Counted from the first letter of the stretch, positions 33,811 through 42,523 are shown. The stretch is DNA of 64,000 nt from Pyrinomonadaceae bacterium (GCA_019694395.1 JAIBCC010000025.1:34078-98077); one strand, 5' to 3'. Numbers and translations: made by a program. Notes: a model not told the origin generated them from the sequence alone.

Positions 33811-33860
33811 CTGAAATCCACTAAGCTATGAATGAATGCTCATTCAGTTAGTGGATTTTT
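33811..33860. terminator. long terminator hairpin containing a FadR-like palindrome
   Basis: The outer stem AATCCACTAA / TTAGTGGATT is followed by a T-run, giving an intrinsic terminator for the fab operon. Its apex is the 18-bp palindrome TGAATGAATGCTCATTCA at 33829-33846, about 80 bases before etfB. The palindrome matches the form TGAATGA-N4-TCATTCA known for Bacillus subtilis FadR (YsiA), which controls etf genes. A near copy precedes the ETF-QO gene. Confidence 0.65.
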
Positions 33861-33927
33861 TGCTATAAAAATAATAAGATTAAAAGGATTATTTATTACC
33901 AAATAACAATTAACTATTTACAAAATT

Positions 33928-34698
33928 ATGAAAATCATTGTTTTAATGAAGCAAGTTGCCAATAAAGATGCAGTTTTGCGGATTGGCAAAGATGAAAAGT
34001 GGATTGATGAGGCGGATGTTGCCTTGCAAACCAACGAATCGGACGGCTACGCGCTCGAAGAAGCCTTACGCTACAAAGAAGCCAAAGGCGGCGGCGAAGT
34101 TATAGTTTGCACGCTCGGCGGACAATCTGCCAAAACCGTTATCAAAGACGCTTTAGCTCGTGGAGCAGACCGTGCTATTCACATCGTTGCCGAAAATACA
34201 CAAGGTTTATCGCCTTTTACAATTGCCAAAACCATTGCTGATGCTGTCAAAGATGAAAATGCCGATTTGATTTACACCGGATTGCAGTCAGATGACAGCG
34301 GTTATGGACAAGTCGGTGTGATTTTAGCGGAACTTTTGGGATTGCCGCACGCAACTTTGATCATCGAAGTTGACCGCGAATCAAGTGAATATCGGGTCAA
34401 ACGCGAGCTCGAAAGCGGTTGGTATCAATGGTTTACCTATCAGCTTCCGGCAGTTATGGCGATTCAGTCGGGTATTTCGCAAATCCGCTACGCCACTTTG
34501 AAAGGTATTATGGCAGCAAAATCAAAACCGGTTAAAGAGATTCCTGCCAACATCGAAGGCTACGATTCAGCGCAAAAAATCGAAAAAGTTTATCTGCCGT
34601 TGAAGATGAAAACTACGCAAATGTTGGGCGGCGGCGATGCCAAAAAAGGTGCGGTTGAATTGGTCGAAAAATTAAAAACGGAGGTGCGCGTCCTGTAA
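33928..34698 (+). CDS. etfB: electron transfer flavoprotein beta subunit
   Basis: The 256-residue protein has the ETF-beta features: VLMKQVANKDAVLRI, LQTNESDGYALEEALRYKE, and YTGLQSDDSGYGQVGVILAELLG near residue 112. It pairs with EtfA to carry electrons from acyl-CoA dehydrogenases to the quinone pool through ETF-QO (56817-58520). The stop overlaps the etfA start by one base. No acyl-CoA dehydrogenase gene is in the window. Confidence 0.95.
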   Translation: MKIIVLMKQVANKDAVLRIGKDEKWIDEADVALQTNESDGYALEEALRYKEAKGGGEVIVCTLGGQSAKTVIKDALARGADRAIHIVAENTQGLSPFTIAKTIADAVKDENADLIYTGLQSDDSGYGQVGVILAELLGLPHATLIIEVDRESSEYRVKRELESGWYQWFTYQLPAVMAIQSGISQIRYATLKGIMAAKSKPVKEIPANIEGYDSAQKIEKVYLPLKMKTTQMLGGGDAKKGAVELVEKLKTEVRVL

Positions 34699-35666
34699 TG
34701 ATATTAGTATTTATTGAACATAAAGATTGTGTTTTGAACAAAACTTCGCTCGAAGCGATCACGGCGGCGCAAACCATCGGAAAGGAATTAGGTTTACAGG
34801 TTGCGGCAGTTATTCCGTGCGGCGGAGAATGCAGCCTGTCAAATGACATTGCAAGTTATGATATTGCAAAAGTTATTGTTGCCAAAAACGAAAAACTCGG
34901 AACTTATACGCCGGACGGTTACACGGATGCTTTTGCCGATATTATCCGCAAAGAAAATCCAAAGTATGTAATTATGGCGCATACTTACCAAGTCCGTGAC
35001 TTTGCGCCGAAACTCGCCGCCCGATTCGGTAAAGAAGTTGTCGGTGACGTTATTCGCTATAAAAATGATGGCGGAAAATTGACTTTCACCCGCCGGATTT
35101 TCTTAGGAAAACTTGATGCGGATTTCACTGTTGGCGGTGATGCTCCGTATTTTGTTACTTTCCAAAGCGGGGCTTTTCGCGGCGACAACGCGGCAAAGGG
35201 AAGTGCAGCCGTTGAAAATGTTGAGGTGAGCGTCAACGATTTACGGATGAAACCCGAAACTCCATTCCAGGAAGCCAAAGCCTCGGTTGATTTGTCCAAA
35301 TCCGAAATCATCGTGGCAGTTGGTCGCGGAATTAAATCCCAGGAAAACATTGGCGTTGCTCAACAGCTTGCCGATGTGTTGGGAGCGGATCTGGCGGCTT
35401 CGCGTCCGATCTGTGACAATGAATGGCTGCCGATTGATCGCCAAATCGGTTCATCCGGTCAAACTGTTGCGCCGAAAGTTTACATTGCTCTCGGAATCAG
35501 CGGTGCGATTCAGCACATCGTCGGAATGAAAAATGCTTCGACCATCATTGCGGTCAATAAAGACTCGGAAGCACCGATTTTTGATATTGCCGATTACGGA
35601 ATCGTCGGAGATTTATTTGAAGCAGTTCCGACAATGATCGAAGAAATCAAAAAGGCAAAAGGTTAA
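34698..35666 (+). CDS. etfA: electron transfer flavoprotein alpha subunit
   Basis: The 322-residue protein ends with the FAD-binding domain: AVGRGIKSQENIGVAQQLADVLGADLAASRPICDNEWLP, IGSSGQTVAPKVYIALGISGAIQHIVGMKNA and IIAVNKDSEAPIFDIADYGIVGD. Coupled to etfB. Followed by a strong terminator at 35687. Confidence 0.96.
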   Translation: MILVFIEHKDCVLNKTSLEAITAAQTIGKELGLQVAAVIPCGGECSLSNDIASYDIAKVIVAKNEKLGTYTPDGYTDAFADIIRKENPKYVIMAHTYQVRDFAPKLAARFGKEVVGDVIRYKNDGGKLTFTRRIFLGKLDADFTVGGDAPYFVTFQSGAFRGDNAAKGSAAVENVEVSVNDLRMKPETPFQEAKASVDLSKSEIIVAVGRGIKSQENIGVAQQLADVLGADLAASRPICDNEWLPIDRQIGSSGQTVAPKVYIALGISGAIQHIVGMKNASTIIAVNKDSEAPIFDIADYGIVGDLFEAVPTMIEEIKKAKG

Positions 35667-35686
35667 GATCATTAACCGGAAATTAA

Positions 35687-35731
35687 AAGAAAGACGTTAA
35701 AGAATAATGCTTTAGCGTCTTTCTTGTTTTT
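35687..35731. terminator. bidirectional terminator between etfA and the TonB receptor gene
   Basis: Stem AAGAAAGACGTTAAAG / CTTTAGCGTCTTTCTT with a 7-base loop, followed by GTTTTTT on the plus strand and A-rich DNA on the other. It separates the convergent etfA and TonB receptor genes. Confidence 0.85.
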
Positions 35732-38553
35732 TAGAAATTAAATCTGACTTGCAAATCAATGCGGCGGTTTGCGGTTCCGCCGAATGAATTCATAGTTGAA
35801 AACACTTGTCCGAAACGGTTGGAGCTTAAATTGCTGATAGGTGCGTTGCGATTGGTGTGATTTAAGAGATTGTTGGCTTGAACTCCGAAAACCAAATTGT
35901 AAGCTCTGGCTTTTTCATTTTTGCGGAAGGTAAAAGTTCGATTTAGGTTTAGATTTAGATTAAAAAATCCCGGACCTCTACCATAATTTCGCGGGACAAT
36001 GGTTTTTTCGGGGTTATTGACTCCGCCAATATCGCAAAAATCGTTGGTTAATCCCAACTTTTTACAGGTTGCACTTAACTGAGCAAAAGTCGGGCGGTCG
36101 TTAAAGATCGAATCACGGTTGGAATCGGCTCCACTGGTAATATTGAAAGGTCTGCCCGAAGAGATTGAGACAGAAGGACTAACACGAATCTTAAAAGGCA
36201 TTTGAAATGAACTGTAAAGCGAAAAACTGTGTCTGATGTCTTGCGAGGCTGCGCCGTAATCCAGATTCAAATCATAACTGTAAGAAGGAAAACTGCCTCC
36301 GTCAAAGTTATTTTCGATCATTCCCAGCCGATAATTACCGCCTAATGAAAAACCCTTAAACGCATTTGAATTAATATTTACGATCAGTTGCTGCTGTCTT
36401 AATTCTCCGATTGATTCGTAAAGATATACATTTCCTTCGGAGGGATTTGGTCGTGACGAATCAGTAGGACAAGTTGCTAATGGCGGACAAACTGGTGCAT
36501 TTATGTTGCGGGTTCCTAATTGAGAAAAGCCGCGATTGTAAATATAGGTTGCGGCGGCTTTAGTTTTGAAAGGCAGTTGCCGATCAACCGAAAACGCAAT
36601 TTGATAAGCTAACGGCGAATCTAAATCGGCGGAAACCCGGCGCACTGTCACCGAATTCTGACTGGCAAAAGCAGAAAGTTCGGCAACCGTCGGCACATTC
36701 TTGACGCTGTTCAGCGTAAATATCGTCTGTCCTAAAATTGCGGAATTTGCAGGAACAATATATTGAGTTTGTTGCGTTCCGCCAAAGCGTTTGGCTTGTA
36801 GAAAGAAATTTTCACTCAAACGGTTATAAAAAACACCGAAACCGCCGCGCAAAACGGTTTTGGCAGGCTTTCCTTTGTGCGAATCAATGGCATATGCGAA
36901 TCCGAATCGCGGCGCAAAATCATTGAAATCTTTAATGTTGGTTTGATCTTCGTAACGCAGACCGAAACTTAGAGTAAAATTACTTCGCACTCGCCACTCA
37001 TCGGTAATAAAAAGCCCCAAATCGGTTTGAGCAATATCCGAAAGGGCTTCACCGCTGTTAATGCTGAACTGATTCGGATTAAATCTCGGATCAGGATTTC
37101 CTAGAACTTTCTGACGGTATTGTTCGATTGATGAATAAAGAAGTGCGCCTGTTTGTGAATCGCGGACACCTGCAAATGTGAACATTCCGCCAAAATTCGA
37201 TTCAGAACGGTCCTTGATGGAAATTCCGCGCACTCTGACTCCGAATTTGATCGAGTGCTGATTGTCTTTGCCAAAAGATGTGGTCGTATTGTTCTGAATC
37301 TCCCAACGGGTTGTATCATTGTAGTTCAATCCGACCTGTGAGCCGCCGCCCGTGAACGCGCCTGAAACATTGATCGTCGGGGTTGAATTATCGCCTTCCT
37401 GTTCGCGTTTATTGAGGCTGAACGCAAAGAGAGTTTCGTTTACTGTTTTAGGATTTACGATCATTGCCTCGGTCAGCCGAAAATCCTGAGAGCTGCCCGA
37501 AACCTGAAACGCCCGTGTCGGGAGAGAAAAGTCCGAAACTCCTTGATTCTCCGAATTATTCCGGCTAAATCCATACCGAAACATCAAAGTATTCTTTTCA
37601 TTAAGCTGATAATCCACTCTGGCACCGATTGATGAGCTTCTGGAGGGAACATTGATCTCTTCTCTCAGCGGAACAACATTAAAAGAGGAATCTATCACGC
37701 TCGCATTAACGACACGGCTGTTGTCTTGCTGATTATTGTTATAATCAACGAAAAAAGACGCGACCTTACTTTTTAGCGGACCGGAAAAACTGCCTCCGAG
37801 GTTGCGCGCCTGACTCGGCGGACGCATTAAAGCAAAAGGATTACGCGAATTTAACCTGGCGTCATTAAAATTAAAGTTGCTCGAACCGCGAAACTTATCT
37901 GTGCCGGGTTTGGTGATGATCTCAATACCGCCAAATCCGGCTCTTTCGTATTCCGCCGAGAACGGACTGCGATTGACACGGATTTCACGGATCGAAGATT
38001 TAGGCGGAATTCTGCCGCTTGTGATGCCGTCAACATAAAACTGTCCGCCATCCAATCCAACCGCTCCGCCTGCCATCGCTTGCAGGTAGGCTTCCAATTC
38101 TTCGGGGTCATCAGGCAGATCTTCGATGTCCTGACCGGACAAAACCATTGAACTGGCGTTGGCATCCGATTCGGTGCTGACCTGATGGCTGTCGTTGCCG
38201 ACTTCAACCTCGTTTTCAATTGGTGCAATCGTTAGATCTATCGGAATATTGAGTTTCTGATTTGCTTCAACTACTATTTCCGGCTTTTCAAAAGGGCTGA
38301 ATTTGGGTGCAGTTGCTCTGATCGTATATTTTCCGGTTTTTACATCTTTGAAAGCGAATTCGCCCTGTTTGTTTGAGAGTGTTTTTCTTTCCTTTCCGTC
38401 CGCATCCGTGATCGTAATTAAAACTCCCGGCACTGCTCCGCCCAAACTATCCGTTATTTGTCCGCTGATGCCGCCGGTTTGCTGGGCAAAAGTTGATTGA
38501 GCCAAAATAAGCGCGGTAAAAAGTAGGAAAATGAATAATCTCGGGGATTGCAT
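35731..38553 (-). CDS. Oar-like TonB-dependent outer membrane receptor
   Basis: The 940-residue protein has a signal peptide ending STFAQ, then a carboxypeptidase-regulatory-like domain (about 27-110: GGISGQITDSLGGAVPGVLITITD), a plug region with SGQDIEDLPDDPEELEAYLQAMAG and GGFGGIEIITKPGTDKFRGS, and a long beta barrel ending DLQVRFNF with the terminal aromatic typical of outer membrane proteins. This Oar-like architecture is greatly expanded in Acidobacteria. It probably imports or binds peptides or glycans with TonB energy; substrate unknown. Confidence 0.92.
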   Translation of the reverse strand: MQSPRLFIFLLFTALILAQSTFAQQTGGISGQITDSLGGAVPGVLITITDADGKERKTLSNKQGEFAFKDVKTGKYTIRATAPKFSPFEKPEIVVEANQKLNIPIDLTIAPIENEVEVGNDSHQVSTESDANASSMVLSGQDIEDLPDDPEELEAYLQAMAGGAVGLDGGQFYVDGITSGRIPPKSSIREIRVNRSPFSAEYERAGFGGIEIITKPGTDKFRGSSNFNFNDARLNSRNPFALMRPPSQARNLGGSFSGPLKSKVASFFVDYNNNQQDNSRVVNASVIDSSFNVVPLREEINVPSRSSSIGARVDYQLNEKNTLMFRYGFSRNNSENQGVSDFSLPTRAFQVSGSSQDFRLTEAMIVNPKTVNETLFAFSLNKREQEGDNSTPTINVSGAFTGGGSQVGLNYNDTTRWEIQNNTTTSFGKDNQHSIKFGVRVRGISIKDRSESNFGGMFTFAGVRDSQTGALLYSSIEQYRQKVLGNPDPRFNPNQFSINSGEALSDIAQTDLGLFITDEWRVRSNFTLSFGLRYEDQTNIKDFNDFAPRFGFAYAIDSHKGKPAKTVLRGGFGVFYNRLSENFFLQAKRFGGTQQTQYIVPANSAILGQTIFTLNSVKNVPTVAELSAFASQNSVTVRRVSADLDSPLAYQIAFSVDRQLPFKTKAAATYIYNRGFSQLGTRNINAPVCPPLATCPTDSSRPNPSEGNVYLYESIGELRQQQLIVNINSNAFKGFSLGGNYRLGMIENNFDGGSFPSYSYDLNLDYGAASQDIRHSFSLYSSFQMPFKIRVSPSVSISSGRPFNITSGADSNRDSIFNDRPTFAQLSATCKKLGLTNDFCDIGGVNNPEKTIVPRNYGRGPGFFNLNLNLNRTFTFRKNEKARAYNLVFGVQANNLLNHTNRNAPISNLSSNRFGQVFSTMNSFGGTANRRIDLQVRFNF

Positions 38554-38660
38554 AGTTTTAATCTTTCTGTGAGGGTCAAAGATAATAAAAACTCAGATTT
38601 TTGCGTAACAAATTTAAAATAGTAAGTTTTTTACCTGCTATTGTAAAGGATTATTGCCTT

Positions 38661-39239
38661 TTAATTCTTCGGACGATCGCGTTTTTCGGTCTTAATATCG
38701 AAACCTTTTTCCGGTTCGCTGTGCTTATAGATTAGTTTTGTGACCGTGTAATCCAGAGTTTGACGATAGAGGTTGTCCTCAAACTCAAAACTCAAGACTC
38801 CTTTGTTCATTTTAATTAGCGAATCATCAGTCAGGTTAATATCATCCAGACAGTCCTCTGGAATAACAACTTGTTTGGCTTGAACCTTTAAAGTCTGGCT
38901 TAATTTTAACCAAAAAAGCGTAGACGATTCACTGGCACCGCATTGACCTTGAACATTGCAGTTTCCGCTTGAACCGCCGAGTAAAACAACGTAGATCGAA
39001 CCGTCTTTTTTGACCGAATCAATTAGATCAAAGCTGGTTGAATCAAATTTTCGGCGTTTGGGATCGGTTCCGTCGTAGGTCATAAGACATCCCGCCATAT
39101 CCTTGCTTAAATTAATGATAGATTGGGTTTTTCCACTAGTAATGCGGACTTTTCCGTTTCCGGCAGAGCGAACTTTGATATTTTGGGCAAACGTCGAAAA
39201 CGACAACAGCAAAATTAAAATCGGAATCAGTCTGAACAT
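38661..39239 (-). CDS. exported hypothetical protein, 192 aa
   Basis: Signal peptide ending FSTFAQ, then a beta-rich domain with two cysteines close together (SGNCNVQGQCGASES) and others (AGCLMTYDG, EDCLDDI), suggesting disulfides. No known family. It lies upstream of the TonB receptor on the same strand, 107 bases away. Confidence 0.72.
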   Translation of the reverse strand: MFRLIPILILLLSFSTFAQNIKVRSAGNGKVRITSGKTQSIINLSKDMAGCLMTYDGTDPKRRKFDSTSFDLIDSVKKDGSIYVVLLGGSSGNCNVQGQCGASESSTLFWLKLSQTLKVQAKQVVIPEDCLDDINLTDDSLIKMNKGVLSFEFEDNLYRQTLDYTVTKLIYKHSEPEKGFDIKTEKRDRPKN

Positions 39240-39392
39240 ATTTTTAATCGGTAATTTTGTATTTTATCTACGGATAAGACGTAAAATCTGAGGTAATTTT
39301 GCCGACAGTCGGTGATTTTAAACAAAAAAACACCCGCCAATCAGACAAACCGGCATTATTCGGATTTGAAATTGATCAGCAGGCGAAAAAAC

Positions 39393-40091
39393 TTAGCCTA
39401 AGTTTTTGGCAGCGAATTCCCAGTTCAATAATTTTTCAATTACTGCCTTTACATAATCGGCGCGTTTGTTTTGATAGTCCAGATAATAGGCGTGTTCCCA
39501 GACATCAAGCGTCAGGAGCGGTTTTAAGCCGCCAGTCATTGGATTATCGGCATCTTCGGTTTTAACCACGGACAATTTGCCTTTTTTATCGGCAACTAAC
39601 CAGCTCCAGCCGCTGCCAAAGGTCGAAGTCGAAGCATCCGTTAATTGTTTCTTAAAAGTCTCGTAATCACCGAACGAATCCTTGATTTTGTCCAACATTT
39701 TGCCCGTTGGTGCGCCGCCTCCGTTGGGCGTCAAACTGTTCCAGTAAAACGTATGATTCCAAACCTGTGCCGCCATATTAAAAAGACTTGGACTGTTCAG
39801 ATTAGCCTTATCTTTGTAAGTTTTCATCATAATTTCTTCCAAAGGGGCTTCTGCCAGCGGAGTTCCTTCCGTCAATTTATTAACCGGGTCAAAATAACCT
39901 TTATGATGGCGGTTGTAGTGTATGTTGACGGTTTGCGCGGAAATAACGGGAGCCAGCGCATTTTCGGCGTAGGGTAACGGCGGAAATTCGCGGGGTTTGG
40001 CTTTACCGATGATATTCGGGAAGCCTTTAACACTTAAAGTTGATGCAACCGTAATTGCAGACAATGACGCTAAAAATTCTCGACGTTTCAT
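39393..40091 (-). CDS. sodB: superoxide dismutase (Fe type) with twin-arginine signal
   Basis: The 232-residue protein begins MKRREFLASLSAITVAST, a twin-arginine (RREFL) signal, so the folded enzyme is probably exported. The metal ligands are visible: histidine in NIHYNRHHKGY, histidine in AAQVWNHTFYWNSL, then aspartate and histidine in DVWEHAYYLDY. AAQVWNHTFYW with the glutamine and the PNGGG segment favour iron over manganese. It destroys superoxide outside the cytoplasm. Monocistronic. Confidence 0.93.
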   Translation of the reverse strand: MKRREFLASLSAITVASTLSVKGFPNIIGKAKPREFPPLPYAENALAPVISAQTVNIHYNRHHKGYFDPVNKLTEGTPLAEAPLEEIMMKTYKDKANLNSPSLFNMAAQVWNHTFYWNSLTPNGGGAPTGKMLDKIKDSFGDYETFKKQLTDASTSTFGSGWSWLVADKKGKLSVVKTEDADNPMTGGLKPLLTLDVWEHAYYLDYQNKRADYVKAVIEKLLNWEFAAKNLG

Positions 40092-40310
40092 AATAAAAAT
40101 TTAGCACAATTAAAAGAAAGTCACCATAAATTTTGTTAAAATCGCGGCACAGTCAAGCTGGAGAAAAGAAGAATTAATCTTGAAAGTGAATATTTCCAAT
40201 TTAACAATATGAAAGCTGCTTTTTCTTTACCTAAAATCGCAAATATCTCACAAATGTTTGTAATTTAATGATTTAAATTAAGTGTGATATTAAATTTTGT
40301 AGGAAAAAAC

Positions 40311-40339
40311 TTGACCGGATCGACTTTCTGGTTTATAAA
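40311..40339 (+). promoter_or_regulatory. sigma-70-like promoter before the coiled-coil pair
   Basis: TTGACC and TATAAA are separated by exactly 17 bases, about 70 bases upstream of the ATG at 40411. Downstream of it, runs of five or six C (CTATCCCCC, TTTTCCCCCC, CTGCCCCCC) stand in the leader. A similar CTATCCCCC recurs at 41225. The rest of the 320-base gap (40092-40410) holds nothing else I can name. Confidence 0.6.
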
Positions 40340-40410
40340 AATAAGCTATCCCCCAATTTTCCCCCCGTATTTTATAAAAAGAATCACTGCCCCCCTACAA
40401 AAGTAATTAT

Positions 40411-40710
40411 ATGAATGAAAATCTGAAAGAGATTGAGGAGCAGGTTCGCCAAGAATCCGTCAAATTGCTTCAATACATTGAGCGACGCGATAAAGTTTTA
40501 GGAATTTTGAAGTATGCGCCCGTCAGTCAACGAGAAAACATCTATCAGGCTATAAATAAATTAGATAAAGTCATTGAAGATACTGAAGATATTCTTGAAA
40601 TACTTAAAAAGAAATATCTTAGAACCTTAGAAATAATGGAAAGTGATAATAAATTAGCCGAAACGATGGATAAAATAATCCCTGACCTTTTAAGGTCTTT
40701 CGAAACCTAA
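40411..40710 (+). CDS. coiled-coil protein, first of a tandem pair
   Basis: The 99-residue protein is almost entirely heptad-patterned helix (LKEIEEQVRQESVKLLQYIERRDKVLGIL...). It shares EIEEQ, the KLLxxIERR segment, IE.TE.ILE and a KxxxLxxMESxN-like end with the following protein at 40808, so the two are duplicates. Soluble, no signal peptide. Family unknown. Confidence 0.75.
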   Translation: MNENLKEIEEQVRQESVKLLQYIERRDKVLGILKYAPVSQRENIYQAINKLDKVIEDTEDILEILKKKYLRTLEIMESDNKLAETMDKIIPDLLRSFET

Positions 40711-40807
40711 CTGTGTAGGGAAAAATACCCGATCAAAATGATATTTTCGGAAATTAAAATATTCCATAAACCAATAAAGTGAGAAGGTTTCTTCAAAAAA
40801 TAATCAA

Positions 40808-41173
40808 ATGAACGTAACTTTAGAGGAAATTGAGGAACAATACATAGAAAAATCTGCAAAATTGCTCGAATTGATCGAAAGACGCGAGGGATTGATCAAG
40901 ATTCTAAAACAAGTTTCTCCGACAAAGACGACAGAGGTGCGAAATCTTATTGCCGACTGCGACAGATTAATCGAACACACGGAACAGATTCTGGAACTGA
41001 GTAAAAAACAAAAGGAACAGCTTTTGGTTTTACAAGAATCGGAAAATAGATTGGTTCAAATGACGGAAAGGATTAAGCCTGAGTTCTTAAAATACGTTGC
41101 TGAGAATTATCCCGAAAAACTTGATGAAATGGAAGAGCTTTTTACCGAAGAAATCAGCGAAGAATCTCATTAG
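40808..41173 (+). CDS. coiled-coil protein, second of a tandem pair
   Basis: The 121-residue protein aligns over its first 95 residues with the previous gene product (EIEEQYIEKSAKLLELIERREGLIKIL; LIEHTEQILELSKKQ; QESENRL). It then has an acidic tail EKLDEMEELFTEEISEES. The gap of about 100 bases to the first copy is AT-rich. Possibly a structural or regulatory coiled coil acting with its paralogue; inference. Confidence 0.75.
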   Translation: MNVTLEEIEEQYIEKSAKLLELIERREGLIKILKQVSPTKTTEVRNLIADCDRLIEHTEQILELSKKQKEQLLVLQESENRLVQMTERIKPEFLKYVAENYPEKLDEMEELFTEEISEESH

Positions 41174-41263
41174 ATCTATTTAATTCAATGATTCAAACAG
41201 TGTATTTCTCTTAAAAATCATTCACTATCCCCCATAAATCGCTCGAAACAATCTCAAAATGAC

Positions 41264-41373
41264 TTTGTTCCGGCGATAGCAACTCGGTTCATTGAACAGC
41301 AGGTCTGTGCAGGCTGACAAATAGTCTGTGCAGAGTAAAAATTGCTTTGTTCACAATAAAAATCGGTTTGTTC
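41264..41373. repeat. six-fold repeat phased at 20-21 bp
   Basis: The hexamers TTGTTC (41265), CGGTTC (41285), CTGTGC (41305), CTGTGC (41326), TTGTTC (41347) and TTGTTC (41368) recur at steps of 20, 20, 21, 21 and 21 bases, about two helical turns. The array ends about 70 bases before the start at 41441. The minus strand is open through it and would encode an imperfect seven-residue repeat, so a decayed coding minisatellite is the alternative. Confidence 0.55.
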
Positions 41374-41440
41374 GCCAGACAGCGATTGAAAACAGTTTAT
41401 CAAGGGGGAATTCTCAAAAAAAAATAGGAGTAAATACACT

Positions 41441-42121
41441 ATGAACTATCACGAAAGAAACCGCTACAATATGTTTATTAAAGTCAGACAGTATGGAACT
41501 GATAATATTGTTGACTTTCCATTGGGAAGTGTCGGATCTGCAAATTTTGAAACGATCAACAGCGTCCTTCTCAGATTGGATGAACTTGCAGCCATTCAAA
41601 CCGGAGGATATGGCGAAGTGCGCGTCAGTTATGTCAGCAAAGACACCGCCAGAGAAGATCTGCGCGAATCCGTTTCGTATATTTCACGAACAGCTAAAGC
41701 TCTGGAATATGAATTTGCAGGAATTTCGGAACAATTCAGACTGCCGCGCGGTTCAAATGACCAAAAACTCATCGCCACCGCCAAGGCATTTGTAACAGCC
41801 ATCGGAACTCATCAGGCAGATTTTATCCGTTACGGATTAGCCACCAATTTTGTGGATGAATTAACCGATCACATCGCCGCCTTTGAAGCAACTCTGAACG
41901 CACCGGCTTCCGCCAGAGGCACTCACGTCGAAGCTACCGCCGAAATCGGTCAGTTGATCAAACAGGGAATGAATGCCGTCCGAATTTTGGATACGGTGGT
42001 CAAAAATGTCTATCGCAACAACGTCGGCAAGCTTGCGGCGTGGACAACTGCTTCGAACATCGAAACAGTTACCAGAAACCGGGAAACAACCGAGCCAGCC
42101 AACGACGGAAGTAAAAAGTAA
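41441..42121 (+). CDS. hypothetical protein, 226 aa
   Basis: The protein is soluble and helical: an N-terminal part (NMFIKVRQYGTDNIVDFP), then long amphipathic helices (VSKDTAREDLRESVSYISRTAKALEYEF; GTHVEATAEIGQLIKQGMNAVRILDTVVKNVYRNN). No known catalytic motif. It is preceded by AGGAG and by the phased repeat array. Its last codons (NDGSKK) run into an AGTAAAA heptamer array. Function unknown. Confidence 0.78.
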   Translation: MNYHERNRYNMFIKVRQYGTDNIVDFPLGSVGSANFETINSVLLRLDELAAIQTGGYGEVRVSYVSKDTAREDLRESVSYISRTAKALEYEFAGISEQFRLPRGSNDQKLIATAKAFVTAIGTHQADFIRYGLATNFVDELTDHIAAFEATLNAPASARGTHVEATAEIGQLIKQGMNAVRILDTVVKNVYRNNVGKLAAWTTASNIETVTRNRETTEPANDGSKK

Positions 42122-42140
42122 AAAGTAAAAAGGCAAAATT
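42111..42140 (+). repeat. AGTAAAA heptamer array
   Basis: AGTAAAA three times then AGGCAAA overlaps the last codons of the preceding gene. The same unit recurs at 60.2-60.3 kb, in both orientations. Confidence 0.7.
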
Positions 42141-42151
42141 ACAGACACTAA

Positions 42152-42186
42152 ACTCCCCTCCTTGCGAAAAAGGGGGGCTTTTTTGT
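42152..42186 (+). terminator. intrinsic terminator
   Basis: CCCCTCCTT, a short loop, AAAGGGGGGC and a T-run follow the 226-residue protein gene. Confidence 0.75.
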
Positions 42187-42294
42187 GAAATCCAATTTGT
42201 GTAATCAACTAAAAGATCGGAATAATTTAAATAAAAAACACGAAGTCTTTTACAAAATTCTGTGTTTTCTGTTCGTTCTGTGGTAAAAACCAAA

Positions 42295-42372
42295 CTAAAT
42301 GGAAACTTTTATCGCATACTCAAAGATTTTAAGCGTAACATCAGGGTTTTCTTTGAACAAAATTAGTTCGAT
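42295..42372 (-). pseudogene. old 3'-end remnant of the class-III aminotransferase gene
   Basis: Read on the minus strand these 78 bases encode IELILFKENPDVTLKIFEYAIKVSI and a stop. The intact aminotransferase (45477-46829) ends PLILSKENVDVALEIFEEAIKVSI. The DNA similarity starts exactly at the stop codon and fades after about 25 codons; by eye roughly three quarters of bases agree. There is no upstream coding part. This is the more decayed of two such remnants. Confidence 0.75.
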
Positions 42373-42523
42373 TTGACTATATATAACGAAAAAATAATTA
42401 AAGAGTTATCCAAATCAATCAAAAAGAGACCGCGCAATGAATTGATGCAGTTTATTGTGTCCGTAATTCTTACACTCAAAATAAAAATTTTCTAAACTAT
42501 TGAATTTACTGGTTAAATAGTTT

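Noticed and set aside
41264..41373. Possible CRISPR array
   Set aside because: Units recur every 20-21 bp with only 6-8 conserved bases; there is no room for repeat plus spacer and no cas gene.
41254..41439. Minus-strand frame of 61 codons with a seven-residue repeat
   Set aside because: No ribosome site, starts almost at the divergent gene's ATG, and the peptide is only the translation of the phased DNA repeat.
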